Position numbers and translations under genes: made by a program. Below are positions 35,645-47,276 of a stretch of DNA of 64,000 bases, piece after piece. The stretch is from Triops longicaudatus. Its lineage: Eukaryota > Arthropoda > Branchiopoda > Notostraca > Triopsidae. Positions within the stretch are counted from its first letter, which is position 1; every line of letters starts with the position of its first letter. The notes beneath the pieces were generated by a model. The model saw only the letters and a program-made list of their open reading frames with translations. It did not search any database and was not told where the DNA came from. Location: NCBI GenBank assembly GCA_022885665.1, contig JAGQDJ010000625.1, positions 85,262-149,261 of the forward strand, written 5' to 3'.

Positions 35645-38600
35645 TTATTTCTTTGTATACGTTTTGGACAATAAGCTTAAGAAGGCCACTAAACGGAATC
35701 CAACTATCAAGGCAAACAAGCAGCCAATATCCTTCCAGAACGCGTTCTGGAATATTGAAGAAAAAAAAATTGTATTAGTCAAATAGATCAAAACTAAACG
35801 AAATAAGCTATATAATGCATTGGTAGATAATTACGGGATCAAAGCCGAACTGCTCCAAGACATCTTCGCCAGTACTGCAGAATTCAGTGCCGTTGGGCCC
35901 AGGAACACAGCCAATGTTTTCCAGGCCGCTCCATTGGTTGATTGATAAAGCTTCGTTACCATAGTAAAACCACGAGATGTATTTCAACCAGATGAAATAC
36001 GAGGGTACAGAGCTAATGGAAATTTGTAGAAATATTGAGGGCATGTTTAAAAATACGGTGTCGAGAGATTGAATTTACGAAATTCAAATTTATTTCAACT
36101 TACGTGCTGTTAAGGAAGAAACCGCCAAAAATCAAAAGAGGGATAACGAAAGCGGGCGAAATAGCAAGTGCGAATGATACCGAGGGACTGATGCAGGACA
36201 TGAAATACCCTGTTCGAAAAATGAACATATAAATTTGAATAATTATGAAAAATTACTGAAACAAAATTATCGTAAACGTTTGTCATGGCAAAGTTTAACG
36301 AATCCGCGAAAGGATCCAAAAAGAAGGTGTCCATACTGTTTTGTGCAGCGAGAGGGCAGTAATAATTTTACCGTAAGATGTGGCAGTGTTTGCGACTATA
36401 ACCAATACGGCTGCAGCCGTGAAGAAAGAAGCTGCGTCCTCACGTAAACCGACAGCAAAGTATGCAATCGAAATGAAGAAGAATGGGAAGAAGATATAAA
36501 CCGGTAGTTCCGCTAGTGTTTTGCATAAAAAGTAGACATCCGTTCGGTACATGCCACCAAAATGCTCCCGGAAGAATATAGGCAATTCTTCGCAGAATAC
36601 CTATCGTTAAATAAAAATTGTTAGATATTTCAAAGTTTAGTAATTCAGTAAAATAGTTCATGGACTCACGATAATATAAATATTTTTAAATATTTTTGGT
36701 TAAAAAGGAAAATTTTAAGGAATAATGGAAAATTCCTGACAAATTTGAGTCAATGTTGGTGTATGGACCCATTTTCTCGGAAGTGGAGAACAAACACTTG
36801 CCCAAATATAACTGCTTCAATCATTAGATGCTATGCAATAATTAACAATAAGGAATTGTAACTTACATTGACGACACCGAACACGTTTTGGAAAGTCATG
36901 TTAGTCAGTAATACGAAAATGACGCCAGCCAAGTTCATAACACCAGCTTTGGTAGAAATATCTTGTCCTTGATAGATTAAAGCTATCAGGCCAGAAATAA
37001 CCTACATAGACAGAAAAGAATCGACAACATTAACTTATCCGTTACAATTTTTAGTATTCTTCTTACTATAGTTTGAAAGACTTTCACAACCAAGATTCGG
37101 GGTTCTCTAAGGACACTCAAAAACGACCGCCAGAAAACAGCGCGGAATTGCGCTAACCAATTGGCTTTATATGGAGATTTTTTAGGTTTGTAATCGTTTG
37201 AAATGTCGTTTGCAATTCCGTTTGTGTGTTTCATAGTTTCTTTAATTGACTCCTTATTTTTGATATTTTCTGAAGAGCTTTCAAAAGCGTCGCAAATAGC
37301 TTTAATTTTAGCGCGGGACTCAGTTTCTAATCCGGGTTCCACCGCCAAGGTGTGAACGTAGAAATCTGCGGGATTGTAATTCCTTGGACACGGCATTCCT
37401 TGTCTAGAAAACGAAACTATTAATGCAACGGAATTTTCTGATTAAGTTCAATTTCACCTTTCGAAAAATGACAGTGCTTCTTCCACTGGTCCCAAGAAGG
37501 CTACTCGCCCTTCTGCCATGAGCAAAACTCGGTCAAACAAGGCAAATACTTCAGAAGAGGGTTGATGAATGGTACAAACGACCGTTTTGCCCTTGTCAGC
37601 CATGGCTTTAAGCACGGAGACGACGTTCTGCGCCATATACGAATCCAACCCAGAGGTAGGTTCGTCGCAAAACATCAAAGGAGGGTTGGTCAGAACTTCG
37701 GACGCGAAAGCTAAACGTTTCATTTCACCTCCCGAGATACCTTTCACCCTTCCTGGCGTTCCAATCACAGTGTTTCCGCATTTTGTAAGGCCTAACTGTA
37801 TTTCAAAACACAAAATAAGATCCTTATCGTCCTCAAAAAGTTAATAAAGTGTATTTACTTCTGCAATTACTTCCTCCACACGGGCCATTCGTTGCTTGTA
37901 CGTCACTTCTTTATCCATTCGCAATAAAGCCTTGAACGGAAAAAGTGCGAGTAAGTTTTTCATCAAAAAAGAATGTAATCTGTTTACCTGGAAACGTAAA
38001 TGCTCCCGTACCGTAAGTGTTCCAAAGAACAAATCTTGCTGCTGTACGTATGCAGAAATACGGGTTAACGTATCGGGTTTAACCATAGATCCGTTCAAAG
38101 ATCGTTGACCTGAAATCTTCGCATTTTTTTTTTATTTAGTAATGAAAGAAATAAAGTGTTTCTCTCTACTTTCAAATTGGCAATGTTCTTGAAAGTCAGA
38201 ACATTTAGCAGAGTCGTTTTACCGGCACCACTGGCGCCCATAATGGCAAGGAATTCACCCGGACGTACGATACCGCTCACTAACGCATATTATTACAGAG
38301 AAAATTAACTTTAACAAAAATAATAAACAATTACTAAAAAATATACAAACAGAATGAAAAACAAAAGATTTATAAACTGAAAATCTATAACGGTAAAGCG
38401 TTGATGAGTTTACCATTATGGAGAATTTGCTTAGGCGCGCTCTTTTTCGGTTTCTGGCATTTCAGACCGTTCGCTAATCCCCCGGTACTTTCCGCTTGGC
38501 CAAAGACGTTGATGTTTTCCCAAGCATAAGTCACTTTGTGTAATCCAGCAGCCTCCAAGCGAGATATGGGCACCGAGACGGAATCCTATTGATATACGGA

Positions 38601-39163
38601 GTCATTTTTACTGTATGATTCTCACCTTGGCTCACTATCTTATCTGACCGTGATAATAAAATTGAAAATGCAATGTCGCACTTTGGAAGACGGACTGAAG
38701 ACAACGTAACTAATTGATAGATTTTGACTGGAATACCTTACGTAATCAACCAAGTTTGCCAAGAAATTAACATCTAAATGAAATACTAGCACGACTGAAA
38801 TTAAATCCAGTGGAAATTCCGGAATCATTTCGCCAGTTTCATCAGCGAACATGAACAATGAGTACGGTTGGCATGTTATTTTTCGTTCTGTAATACTCGC
38901 CGTTTTACGTTACAACCACAGGAGAAGCACAGAAAAAGTAAGTAGTGAAACACGGTTCAATTGAGGTTTTGTTTACACTATTTTCTCAATTGTTTTCTAC
39001 ATAACGCTTGGAAGAAAATTCGACAGATAAAGTAACAAACTACTGCTGCGTATTAGAAAGGCTCCGTCATTATTTTAGTTTCTGTAAATCGACTGTTCGT
39101 TACCTCGCCGTCAGGATCGGGTCTATATGCTCTGTTGTCCAGATCGAAAGAGGTTTTCCCCAT
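35645..39163 (-). CDS. w: White-type ABCG half transporter, 12 exons
   Basis: White is the common partner of Scarlet (ommochromes) and Brown (pteridines) in eye pigment granules. Minus-strand exons 39163-39104, 38585-38414, 38279-38170, 38116-37988, 37930-37859, 37795-37458, 37403-37067, 37001-36867, 36600-36372, 36209-36104, 36012-35835 and 35746-35645 give 655 aa. Seen: VTYAWENINVFG, Walker A GASGAGKTTLL (about residue 92), AYVQQQDLFFGTLTVREHL, signature GISGGEMKRLAFASE, Walker B LMFCDEPTSGLDS, TIHQPSSEVFALFD, NYNPADFYVHTLAVEPG, MTFQNVFGVVNVF, GGFFLNSTSVPSYFIWLKY and FYYGNEALSINQW. These match Drosophila White block by block. An additional ATG exon at 40003-39914 upstream ends in GTGAGT, but joining it runs into a stop, so it looks like a leader with an upstream ORF. 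Confidence 0.92.
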
Positions 39164-41790
39164 GTTTTAATCGTCGTTCTGTCAACAAAGAAAACCTTTT
39201 CTATTTCACAATTCTAAAACGCTTCTATTGTAGCTACTGTATCTATGAAACAGAACAACTGCACTGAATCCTAGAACGCAACGCTGACAGACTGGTTACG
39301 CCAAACGTGTAGTTGAACTTTTTATACCATAAGGATATCGTTCCTTATCTTTGAGAGCAAACTTGTCTAACTATGGAAAATCCTTGATAATAGGATGAAA
39401 AAGTTACGATAGGCTCCCACTGCTCTTCTTTCTACATAAAACTTTTTACTCCTCGACGAACTACCTTCCCGTTGGATAGTCAGTTATCAAAAAAAGCGAG
39501 TTCGCGATTTTCTATCGTCTTGAAATTTTTACGTCACACCGGCTGAGAAGTGCAAAGAAAAAAATCAAAAGAATAGATTTATCTTGAACGTTTAGATTTA
39601 CTGACACATTTCATAATCAAAAAATTAAATTTAAACTTGCTGAATCATCAGCACGCTAACATTCGAAAGGTGTAAGATTGAACGGCATTGTCTAATCCGT
39701 TCCAAAGCGGTTTGACATAACAAATTCAAACGGTCAGATAGAGTCCATCTTAACGAATAATTTTGGCCTTTACAGCGAATCTTCCCTCTGTTTAACGGAA
39801 TAATTTAAAGTGAAATCCACAATTGTATAGTGCAATGCGGTAGTGTTTAACGTTCATGAGTCACTCAGGTTAGATTATTACGAAGTAGATCTACGCGAGA
39901 ATGTTACTCACCATATTAAAATTGGTATAAGCTTTCCGTTTTCCATTTGACAAGCCGTTGGTAAAGGATAACAACGCACGTTTTTCTTGAGTCCCCGTCA
40001 TATTTGACTATTATTTTTTGCTCCTTGAAATTAGTTTAAATAAGGCAGGTTAGGACACTATTATTGCAAATTTCAACAGCGTTAGAAAAGAATGAACTAC
40101 CTAAGAATCAAGCTGACAAAATACTCAGACAAAAGCTGAGTCTACTAGCAGAAGCGAAGACCGCTAGAGGAGAGCATTTTTGAGGATTCCTCGACTTAGT
40201 AATCAGATTATTCGTAACGGATATTCTTTTGCGAGCATGCAAGAGACTCAAAATATGCTGAACGCGAAAGGATCCCTTCGTATGATAGACTGGATTACTC
40301 AAACAATGAAATATACGTCGTCTATCCTAGCACTTTATAAACGTGTACATACGCACTGTAGGTAATAAAACGTAAGCTGTGAGTGACACCTGAAGAACGT
40401 ATGACAGCATTAATGGGCGAAAATATGTGAGAGCGGAAGAAACGGACGAAAGGCCGCGAGAGACAAACGTTTTAAAATTAGTACAAGAAACCGGCGCCGG
40501 ACGTGAGCCAAGTCTGAATGATGAGAAGCCACCTGTTCTTAAGGCTTTCCTTAATTCTTAAACAAATTTAAAACGAAAGCTAATGTAGGTGAATTACAAC
40601 AGAGTAAACAGAAAACTTCTTCCTTACGGTCAACTTCTTCCTTATTCATTCTCAGATTGCAGATTCTATGTCTAAATTGGAAAAGTAAGGTTTGAATAGC
40701 ATTAATAGCTAGATTTTAATAGTTTTCTGTAATGTACGCTGCCTAACAAACTATTTTATAAGATTTCTTGTGCTTAAAAAATAACAATTGTATCTAACAA
40801 ATAAAGCTTGAATAAGCTTCCCTTAACTCCGCCTATTCCAATGAAACAACAGACTTCGTAAATATATAAAATAGTTCTCGAATATTCATATTTTGCAATT
40901 TAAGGTTTTTTGTTTCCATTGCCCCACGCTCTTATTGATCATCTTCTAAATTATATTTTCTTATCAGCGAAAGTGCGGAAAATATATGGAGAAGCAGATA
41001 CGTATTTTTCTCGTCGCCTTTTAATCCGTAAAACCGGAAGTTCAGTGTTTAAACGAGAGAAAATAGAAGCACGATAAAACCACGATATAACATACACACA
41101 GGACGGAAAATTTGTCTGTTATAACCGAATGTACATAAAAGCCAGTATTTTAATGCTTTTGGTTTCGTTGGGACATTTGGATTTGTACGCAACAGCCGAT
41201 TGTTCGTTATAACTTATGAATGTTACAGTAAGGTTTCATTTTATAATATGAAAAGGTGAGTAGTCCAAAAAGAAACTGAAAAATGAGGCACGCCATAGTT
41301 TTCATCCATCTGAATTTACCTTTATGGTAAGATCATTATGATAGTTCAGGGAAACGACGTGTATGTCGAGTACAGTATTTATTAATCGTACGAGTATTTT
41401 TTAAAATTTAACTAGGTAATAAAACGGTAGCTATCCTCTTCGCGAGGCTCTTTTAAAAATATGCCCTCTTTGACTGAATTAAGTAATAATTTGTTCCAGA
41501 AGTTAAGAACTTGAGTCAAATATATAGGGATCGGTGTTCTTGAGTAACACTCTAACGTTAAGCATCTTTCGTTCTGACGACATTCGTTAAATTTAAAACA
41601 CAACACGAATTCGTAAGAATATATATATATTGATTGTAAAACCGTAAAATTTCCAGTTATAGCAGAAGAATCGTCCCCCACCTAGCGACCGTATGGATTA
41701 AGCATAAGAACAATAAGCAAAACGTTCAGACACTAATAAAATAGCTTCCATCGCCCTTTGATTCTTTAGTCGAGGGCGACTCTTTAGTCT
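39164..41790. other. Intergenic upstream of white
   Basis: No gene is supported in 2.6 kb. It should hold the white promoter. A possible leader exon is at 40003-39914 (minus). A diverged inverted copy of the 26 kb MITE lies at about 41070-41241, and an AT dinucleotide run near 41617. Short frames near 40108-40365 are not convincing. Confidence 0.5.
41070..41241 (-). repeat. MITE copy 2, inverted relative to copy at 25973
   Basis: The reverse complement reads TTATAACGAACAATCGGCTG, TTTTATGTACATTCGG, TTTTCCGTCC and TGTTATATCGTGGTTTTATCG in the same order and spacing as the element at 25973-26160. The two copies are clearly homologous but much diverged. The left end is ragged. Confidence 0.65.
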
Positions 41791-42839
41791 TTAGTGTGAC
41801 AAACCGTATGAGCACAGTTCACAGTATTGTGCTTTGTGTCCACTTTTGCGTTTACTACGCGGACCAGAAGGACGAGCCGAAGTGGTATTTCCAACTCCAT
41901 AAATGCGTTTCAAAATAGTGTCATATAAGGACTCCATCACCTACGCAAACGGTGTAAAAATAAAAGATGTACGATAATAAAGACCAATAAAAAATGCTGG
42001 GAAATAAAACGCATTAATTTACGAGTAAAATAGTTTCCTTGGGCCAAAAAGGATCGTAAATGAATTCGCTCTTGCATTTCATGCATTGCTGACCCCACAC
42101 GCGGTAATAAACGTTCGCTTTCACACCCGGCCGATCGCATTTTGTTAAGTCGGCAGGGCCGCTCGCTTTCCGTGAGCTGCTACTCATCTAAAGCATCCAA
42201 GTTTTGTAAAAACTTCAGAAATTGTGACAAAACTAGCTCTACTTCCGCTACGGTTAAATTGTTCAAAGCGTTTATAACGTCATCTACAGCTGCATTAAGC
42301 GATTCAGGCATCGGATTGCGCTTCTTCTTCCTCCTCCTCCTCCTTTTCTTTTTTTCACTACCTGCCTGACCTTCGTTGATTCCATTTCCTATAGCTGAAA
42401 ACCATTAAGTGGCGTTCCAAACGTAAGAAAATTCTGTCGCATGGAAATAAGTTACACCTTCAGTAGGATGGGGCGAATTTGCGATGTAAGTTCGGACCCT
42501 CTTTTTCAGATAATATGGTATCGAAAACCACACAGTGCAGGCTTCTGAGTTCCAAACATTATTGCAATCCTACGCGTAATGAAAAGGGCAGAATAAGAAA
42601 CTAAATTTTTATCTGAGGATTTTTTGTGTGAATGTCCTCTAAGTCGATAAGTTCAGATAAGAGACACAAACCTCGCATTTCATCCGGAGCTTGAAGCTAT
42701 ATTTGACAAACTGGTTCTCGTTTCGACTCAGAAATTCATCCGAAGCTGGAAAAAGACGCCACTGATCAGGCGACAAATCTTTGAAGGTTTGAGCGAAGCA
42801 CTTTTTCCATTGCCAATTGTACTTATCTTTCTCTGTCAT
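41791..42839 (-). CDS. 3CxxC zinc-finger protein (RTP-like), 5 exons
   Basis: The 3CxxC-type zinc finger occurs in receptor-transporting proteins and some fungal proteins. The function here is unknown. Minus-strand exons 42839-42672, 42569-42458, 42394-42243, 42187-42023 and 41940-41791 give 248 aa in frame. All three CxxC pairs are present: CEDC at about 55-58 (FKLRMKCEDC, followed by VWNSEACTVWFSI), CMKC at about 178-181 (VWGQQCMKC) and CELC at about 239-242 (GHKAQYCELC). N-terminal WQWKKCFAQTF is usual for the fold. An insertion between the first and second pair has a KKKRRRRRKKKR-type basic run, probably a nuclear signal, and a leucine-rich helix. The intron 42242-42188 (55 nt) must be removed to keep the second pair. 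If retained, the frame stops after NLDALDE. Confidence 0.75.
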
Positions 42840-43360
42840 CTATTACAATAAGATTCTTCAGCTGAGCTAAGTAAAAAAAAAATTTTTTTCACGTAAAACT
42901 TACTTTATTATAGAAAATTTATGAAAAAGCACGAGAAAAAAAGCGAGAACTAAAATTCCCAAGGTACCAAAACATGGCAAGTCAGATGAAATCCGCAAAA
43001 ACCCCACCGTCGGCGGGTTTCAACTCGTTGTGAACATGACGCTCGTAACGTTACGGAAAAAGGGGGAGTCCCTTCCAACGAGTTGCGATTACGGCTCTCC
43101 TGCGGTTTCCATAATAGGAGGATCTCAACACTGTTTCCACATATGTTCAGTAAAGAATTCCGCACTTCAGCAATTTAATTACTTCTGTCACTTGGGGTTG
43201 TTTTAAGTTTGTTTTAATTTGTTTAAAATTGGAGTTCATAAAATTAACAAGGGTAACTCGGTATTGTACTGAACTGGCTCATCCAAACTTACCCAACAAG
43301 CAGTTTCTACAATTTATTAACGAACAAGCAAAAAATACATTAAGGTTTCTTAAACCTAGT
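42840..43360. other. Intergenic 3CxxC gene - TMEM177
   Basis: No gene is recognised. The stretch should hold the promoter of the 3CxxC gene and the 3' UTR of TMEM177, both on the minus strand. Confidence 0.5.
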
Positions 43361-45419
43361 TTACATTTTTACTAAAGGAAGTGTTTGATCTTCCAACTGC
43401 AAAGCTGCTAGACGTGTTTCGGCTTTAAGGAGTCGATCCGTTAGTGGTAAATGAGGCGTACGGAAGCCGTAATTAACGTTACCGAATGCTGTGTAAGTCT
43501 GAGGTCCTTTGTCTCCTAATAATCCCCTCAACGCTACATTACGCTGCAATTGCTTGGTATAGTATTCAACAGCTCCGCGCATGTAACTCGGATCCAGCAT
43601 AGCTTTTTGATCCGCTGCCCCTTCATAATACAATGTAACGGCATCTTTAACAAAAATCCAGAACGTGGCAGCAAACATGCCTAATAAGGTATACAGGGTC
43701 ATGCGGAACCCCAAAGGCCGCTCAAAGGCATTCAGCCTCCGGTTTGAGCGATACGCTAACATGTAATACACAAGAATACCGCCCGTATTGATCAGGCTTT
43801 GAATGGTAGGTTCGTGTGTTGTCAAATGGGCAACTTCCCGGGCCAGCGCGAATTTCTGAGCTTCTTCGGATAAAATAAGGGCGTTTTGTAAAGCTATGCC
43901 CTCGGGAGTTGACCAGTGTACAGTGTTCTGCTCCACCTATTAGAAATCAATTAGGATTATTGGTATTACTTGTTTTATGTATTTTTTTCTTTGCGAATGG
44001 CACGAAAAATAACGAAGAATCTATTATAATAGCTTTTTTTTTTACCAAAATGCTTTTCTTGTCGATATCATCCACAGTTTTGTAACCAAAATTAACAGGA
44101 ACGCCCACAATAGCGCCAGTTTTGTAAGTTAGGCTACCAGCATGGAAGACGTCAAAGCCATAGACAGTAAAGAATTTTATTAAATCCTTATCGGCTGGTC
44201 GTAACTTGAGATCGTGCTTCGCAGTTTCGGCCTTCGACAAAACTTCTGATGGTACAGGGACAGGTTCGCCGTTCCTGCAAAAAAGTCATACCAAAATGAG
44301 TGATATCATCAGAGGAACGCAAAAACGTAATATTGAAAAATCCAACGCTCTTGAGAATAGCGCAAAGAGAATGCCACCCAATGTTTATATGATCTAAAAC
44401 AACGGTCCCCAAACTTTTTTTTGGTGTTACGGACCGCTTTCAGGGATACAATTTTCGATGACCCAGCCAAGAAAAACTATGCAGGAAACCCCACAAATCT
44501 GGGAAATAATCTTAATTTGGCCATATCCTACATTTCCCGGCAGAAGCCATCTTCTATTGTAAATCTTTGTCTTTATGTTCCACATACCAAGAAAATATCA
44601 GTCAAGAGGAATGAGAGGTTTACGTGCCAGCTTTGATTATATGAAAATTTGGGGAACAACCTAAATTGTATAAACCGCTATGTGTGACAGCTTTCTTGTT
44701 AAGAGAGAAGATGGTTACTAGGATCGGATAACTAAACTTCTGTGATGTGCTTGATAAATCCGAAGTGTTACTAGCCTAAGCCCTAAAGTGAGCCAACAGT
44801 GAACAGCCTTCGCGTTTAAATTGTGCAAATTTGAGTGCGGGCATCATTTTAACAGATTTCTTTTTCTTGAGTTAGTCAGAAAGACCAAATTTTAATATGC
44901 ACTTGAAATGTCCTACGCATCTCAAATAGACAACACAATCTTAACCTAATGAATTATACGCCTAATACGCCTTAACCTAATGAATTATAATTTGACGTTT
45001 TCTTCGTCATTTCCCATAATTCCTGGGGGTCTGGTCACATAAAGAGGTATTTTTAAAGTATTCTTTTCGTGTGTGTGTGTGTGACAGTGTGCTCGCCTGC
45101 CACTCAAGTATGTAACGCGCGACCTAGGGCCAACAAGCTGGGGACTGATCTTTAAATCTATAGTGGGATCTTTAAATCTAACGTCATCTACAATTCTTCT
45201 GTACAACTTTGGGTTGCCTCTCAAAATGAAAACAATACAAAATAATCACAATAAAGCAACTAACTTATATAAGTGGACGACATCTTCAAATTTATCCAGA
45301 AGGAAAGTGTTCGGCAACCAAGTTAAGGCATAACTGCCAACTGCAGCTCCTACTGTCGTATATCCTGCGAACCGGCGACCGCTTTCAGACGCAAACCATT
45401 TCACCCATTGGGGTGCCAT
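43361..45419 (-). CDS. TMEM177: TMEM177 mitochondrial membrane protein, 3 exons
   Basis: In humans TMEM177 stabilises COX20 during insertion and maturation of cytochrome c oxidase subunit COX2 in the mitochondrial inner membrane. Minus-strand exons 45419-45265, 44274-44046 and 43936-43361 give 319 aa, near the human length. Seen: a first hydrophobic segment in YTTVGAAVGSYALTWL, a GAIVGVPVNFGYKT block, VHWSTPEGIALQNALILSEE with QKFALAREVAHL (the best-conserved stretch), two more membrane segments (INTGGILVYYML, LYTLLGMFAATFWIFV), and the C-terminal GAVEYYTKQLQRNVALRGLLG with YTAFGNV. Intron 1 (45264-44275) contains a small repeat element. The gene is divergent from the EEF1AKMT4-like gene, with start codons 446 bp apart. 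Confidence 0.9.
44399..44665. repeat. Possible hAT-like MITE in TMEM177 intron 1
   Basis: The left side CGGTCCCCAAACTTTTTTTTGG resembles widespread hAT miniature element ends. The reverse complement of the right side, GTTGTTCCCCAAATTTTC, is a diverged match. There is no clean 8 bp duplication. A 71-codon frame inside has no meaning that I can see. Confidence 0.35.
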
Positions 45420-45864
45420 ATCTACAATTTAACACTAGTTAAATGAGAAAAATTTAAAAATGCAGATTTCTTCAATATTTTCGAGCCACATAAGACTTAC
45501 TGATCAAATAAGAATTCTCACGTGTAACGCATGCAAAATACTCTGAAACTGGGAAAAACAATAGAATTTTGTAAACAAAATACTCAGTATCGTAGCAACA
45601 CAAGGAAGTGAGTGCCAGTGTGACAATTTATTAGTGGGTAGTTTCTAGCTTAAATAAAGGATTTAACTGAAGTTTCTATATTTGCAGTTTATGTGGACAA
45701 TTTTATAAAGGTTGAACTGTTTGAAAGGCACAAAACAAGAGAGAGTTTTCTTAGAATCACAATCGCGAAACCATACCATCAAGCGGAATCTGAACGTGTA
45801 TCTATCACGTGCTGTCACCAAGCGGGAGTCTGAAGCGCGCTTTTTAAAATAAGTGGTCGTGACC
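45420..45864. promoter_or_regulatory. Divergent promoter region TMEM177 / EEF1AKMT4-like
   Basis: A spacer of about 445 bp lies between two divergent start codons and must hold both promoters. I see no TATA box or other named element. Confidence 0.5.
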
Positions 45865-46722
45865 ATGAGCGCTTTACCAGACCGAAACGAGGAATACAAT
45901 GAAATTGAATACTGGAATGAAAGGTACACCACTGAAAGTAGTTTCGACTGGTGTAAAAGTTATGAAGCGTTCCAAAAGTTGGTTCACCTGCACGTGAAGC
46001 GAACGGATAAGATTTTAATCCTAGGTAACGTGGAGCCTAGCACAACTTTCTCTTTTCGTAATCATTGTCGTTAATCCGTTTTTTTTTTTCTCGTTTTTAA
46101 ATGAAGGCTGTGGGAATAGTACACTGAGTGAAGAACTGTTTAAAGATGGTTTCGAGCAGATCGTGAATGTGGATTACTCGCCGGTGGTCATTGAGAACAT
46201 GCGCGAGAAAAATGCCACTACGAAAGCCATGGAGTGGCTCGTAATGGATATCCAGTGCATGACATTCCCAGATGGTGCCTTTGATGTCGTTTTAGAGAAA
46301 GCTACTTTGGATGCATTATTAGTCGGTGAGAAAGATCCTTGGAAGTTATCGGTGTCAGGAGAAGCGACTATGGACACTGTATTAACAAAAGTATTCGGAA
46401 TGTTTCTCTTTTCCGTGGAAAAAGAAATAATGCATAACTGTAGGTCAGCAAAATCTTGAAGCCCAATGGTCGTTTTATTTCCATCACGTTTGCCCAACCT
46501 CATTTTCGCAAGCGCGTCTATGCGAAGTCGAAGTACAATTGGGATTTGCATACTGAGAACTTCGGAGACATGTTCCACTTCTTTTTTTATGTGATGACCA
46601 AAGGGAAATCGCTACCTCAAGAGCTCATCGAACTCTTACCAACTGCCGTCTCTATTCCTGTTGTGCCTTTATCTGCAGAAGAAAACGAGAATTATTTAAA
46701 TACCCTGGACGTGGATTTTTAA
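45865..46722 (+). CDS. EEF1AKMT4-like lysine methyltransferase, 3 exons
   Basis: Class I methyltransferase resembling EEF1AKMT4, which methylates eEF1A lysine 36 and in mammals is also the N-terminal part of an ECE2 read-through product. Exons 45865-46024, 46107-46390 and 46444-46722 give 240 aa. Seen: YNEIEYWNERYTTE, FDWCKSYEAF, SAM motif I ILGCGNSTLSEEL (split by intron 1), IVNVDYSPVVIENM, the post-II region WLVMDIQCMTFPDGAFDVV, EKATLDALLVGE, ILKPNGRFISITFAQPHFR and a YHFF-like MFHFFFYVM segment. The related METTL13/EEF1AKNMT shares part of this, but the length and single domain fit EEF1AKMT4. No endothelin-converting protease domain follows, so it stands alone here. Confidence 0.85.
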
Positions 46723-47276
46723 ACCAAAAAATGTCCATCCTTTTACCTGGGAAACTTTCGAAATTGCCAAATGTGTAGGAAGAGAGCCTTGCGAGAATGA
46801 ATAAAATAATTTTGGACATGAGGAACTTTTTTCAATCGTTCTTATAAAGCCGAATATTTCGTATACAGTGTATTCGGCACCGTTGAGATTTCTGTTCTAC
46901 TTCTTTCTTTTTTTTAACTGAATATAATCTCAAGGAGATTTACGAGCAAATAAAGAGACAATTATTTTGGGGGGTAATTTTCTGCAACATTTGGTTATTA
47001 CGCAAAACTTGTCATTTCAACCTGGTGTAACAGTACAGAATACGCCTCGTCCAATGAACAATAAAAACACAGTTATGCGTCAAAAACGGTGTATGAGCAA
47101 ACTTTCTACATTACAATCGCCTTTACAATGATACTGAGAATAAAAGGGGGCAGGGTTTTTGGTGCTGAGCATTTGTACGTGATATTAAAAACTCTTTCAA
47201 GGGTTCAAAAAGAACTTCAATATTCAACAACGCTATGATTTCCATTTTGTCATGGTATTTTTTCGAAATTAACTTT
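46723..47276. other. Convergent intergenic region
   Basis: 3' flanks of the EEF1AKMT4-like gene (+) and the orphan receptor gene (-). An AATAAA at about 46800 is a good polyadenylation signal for the former. No gene is seen. Confidence 0.6.
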
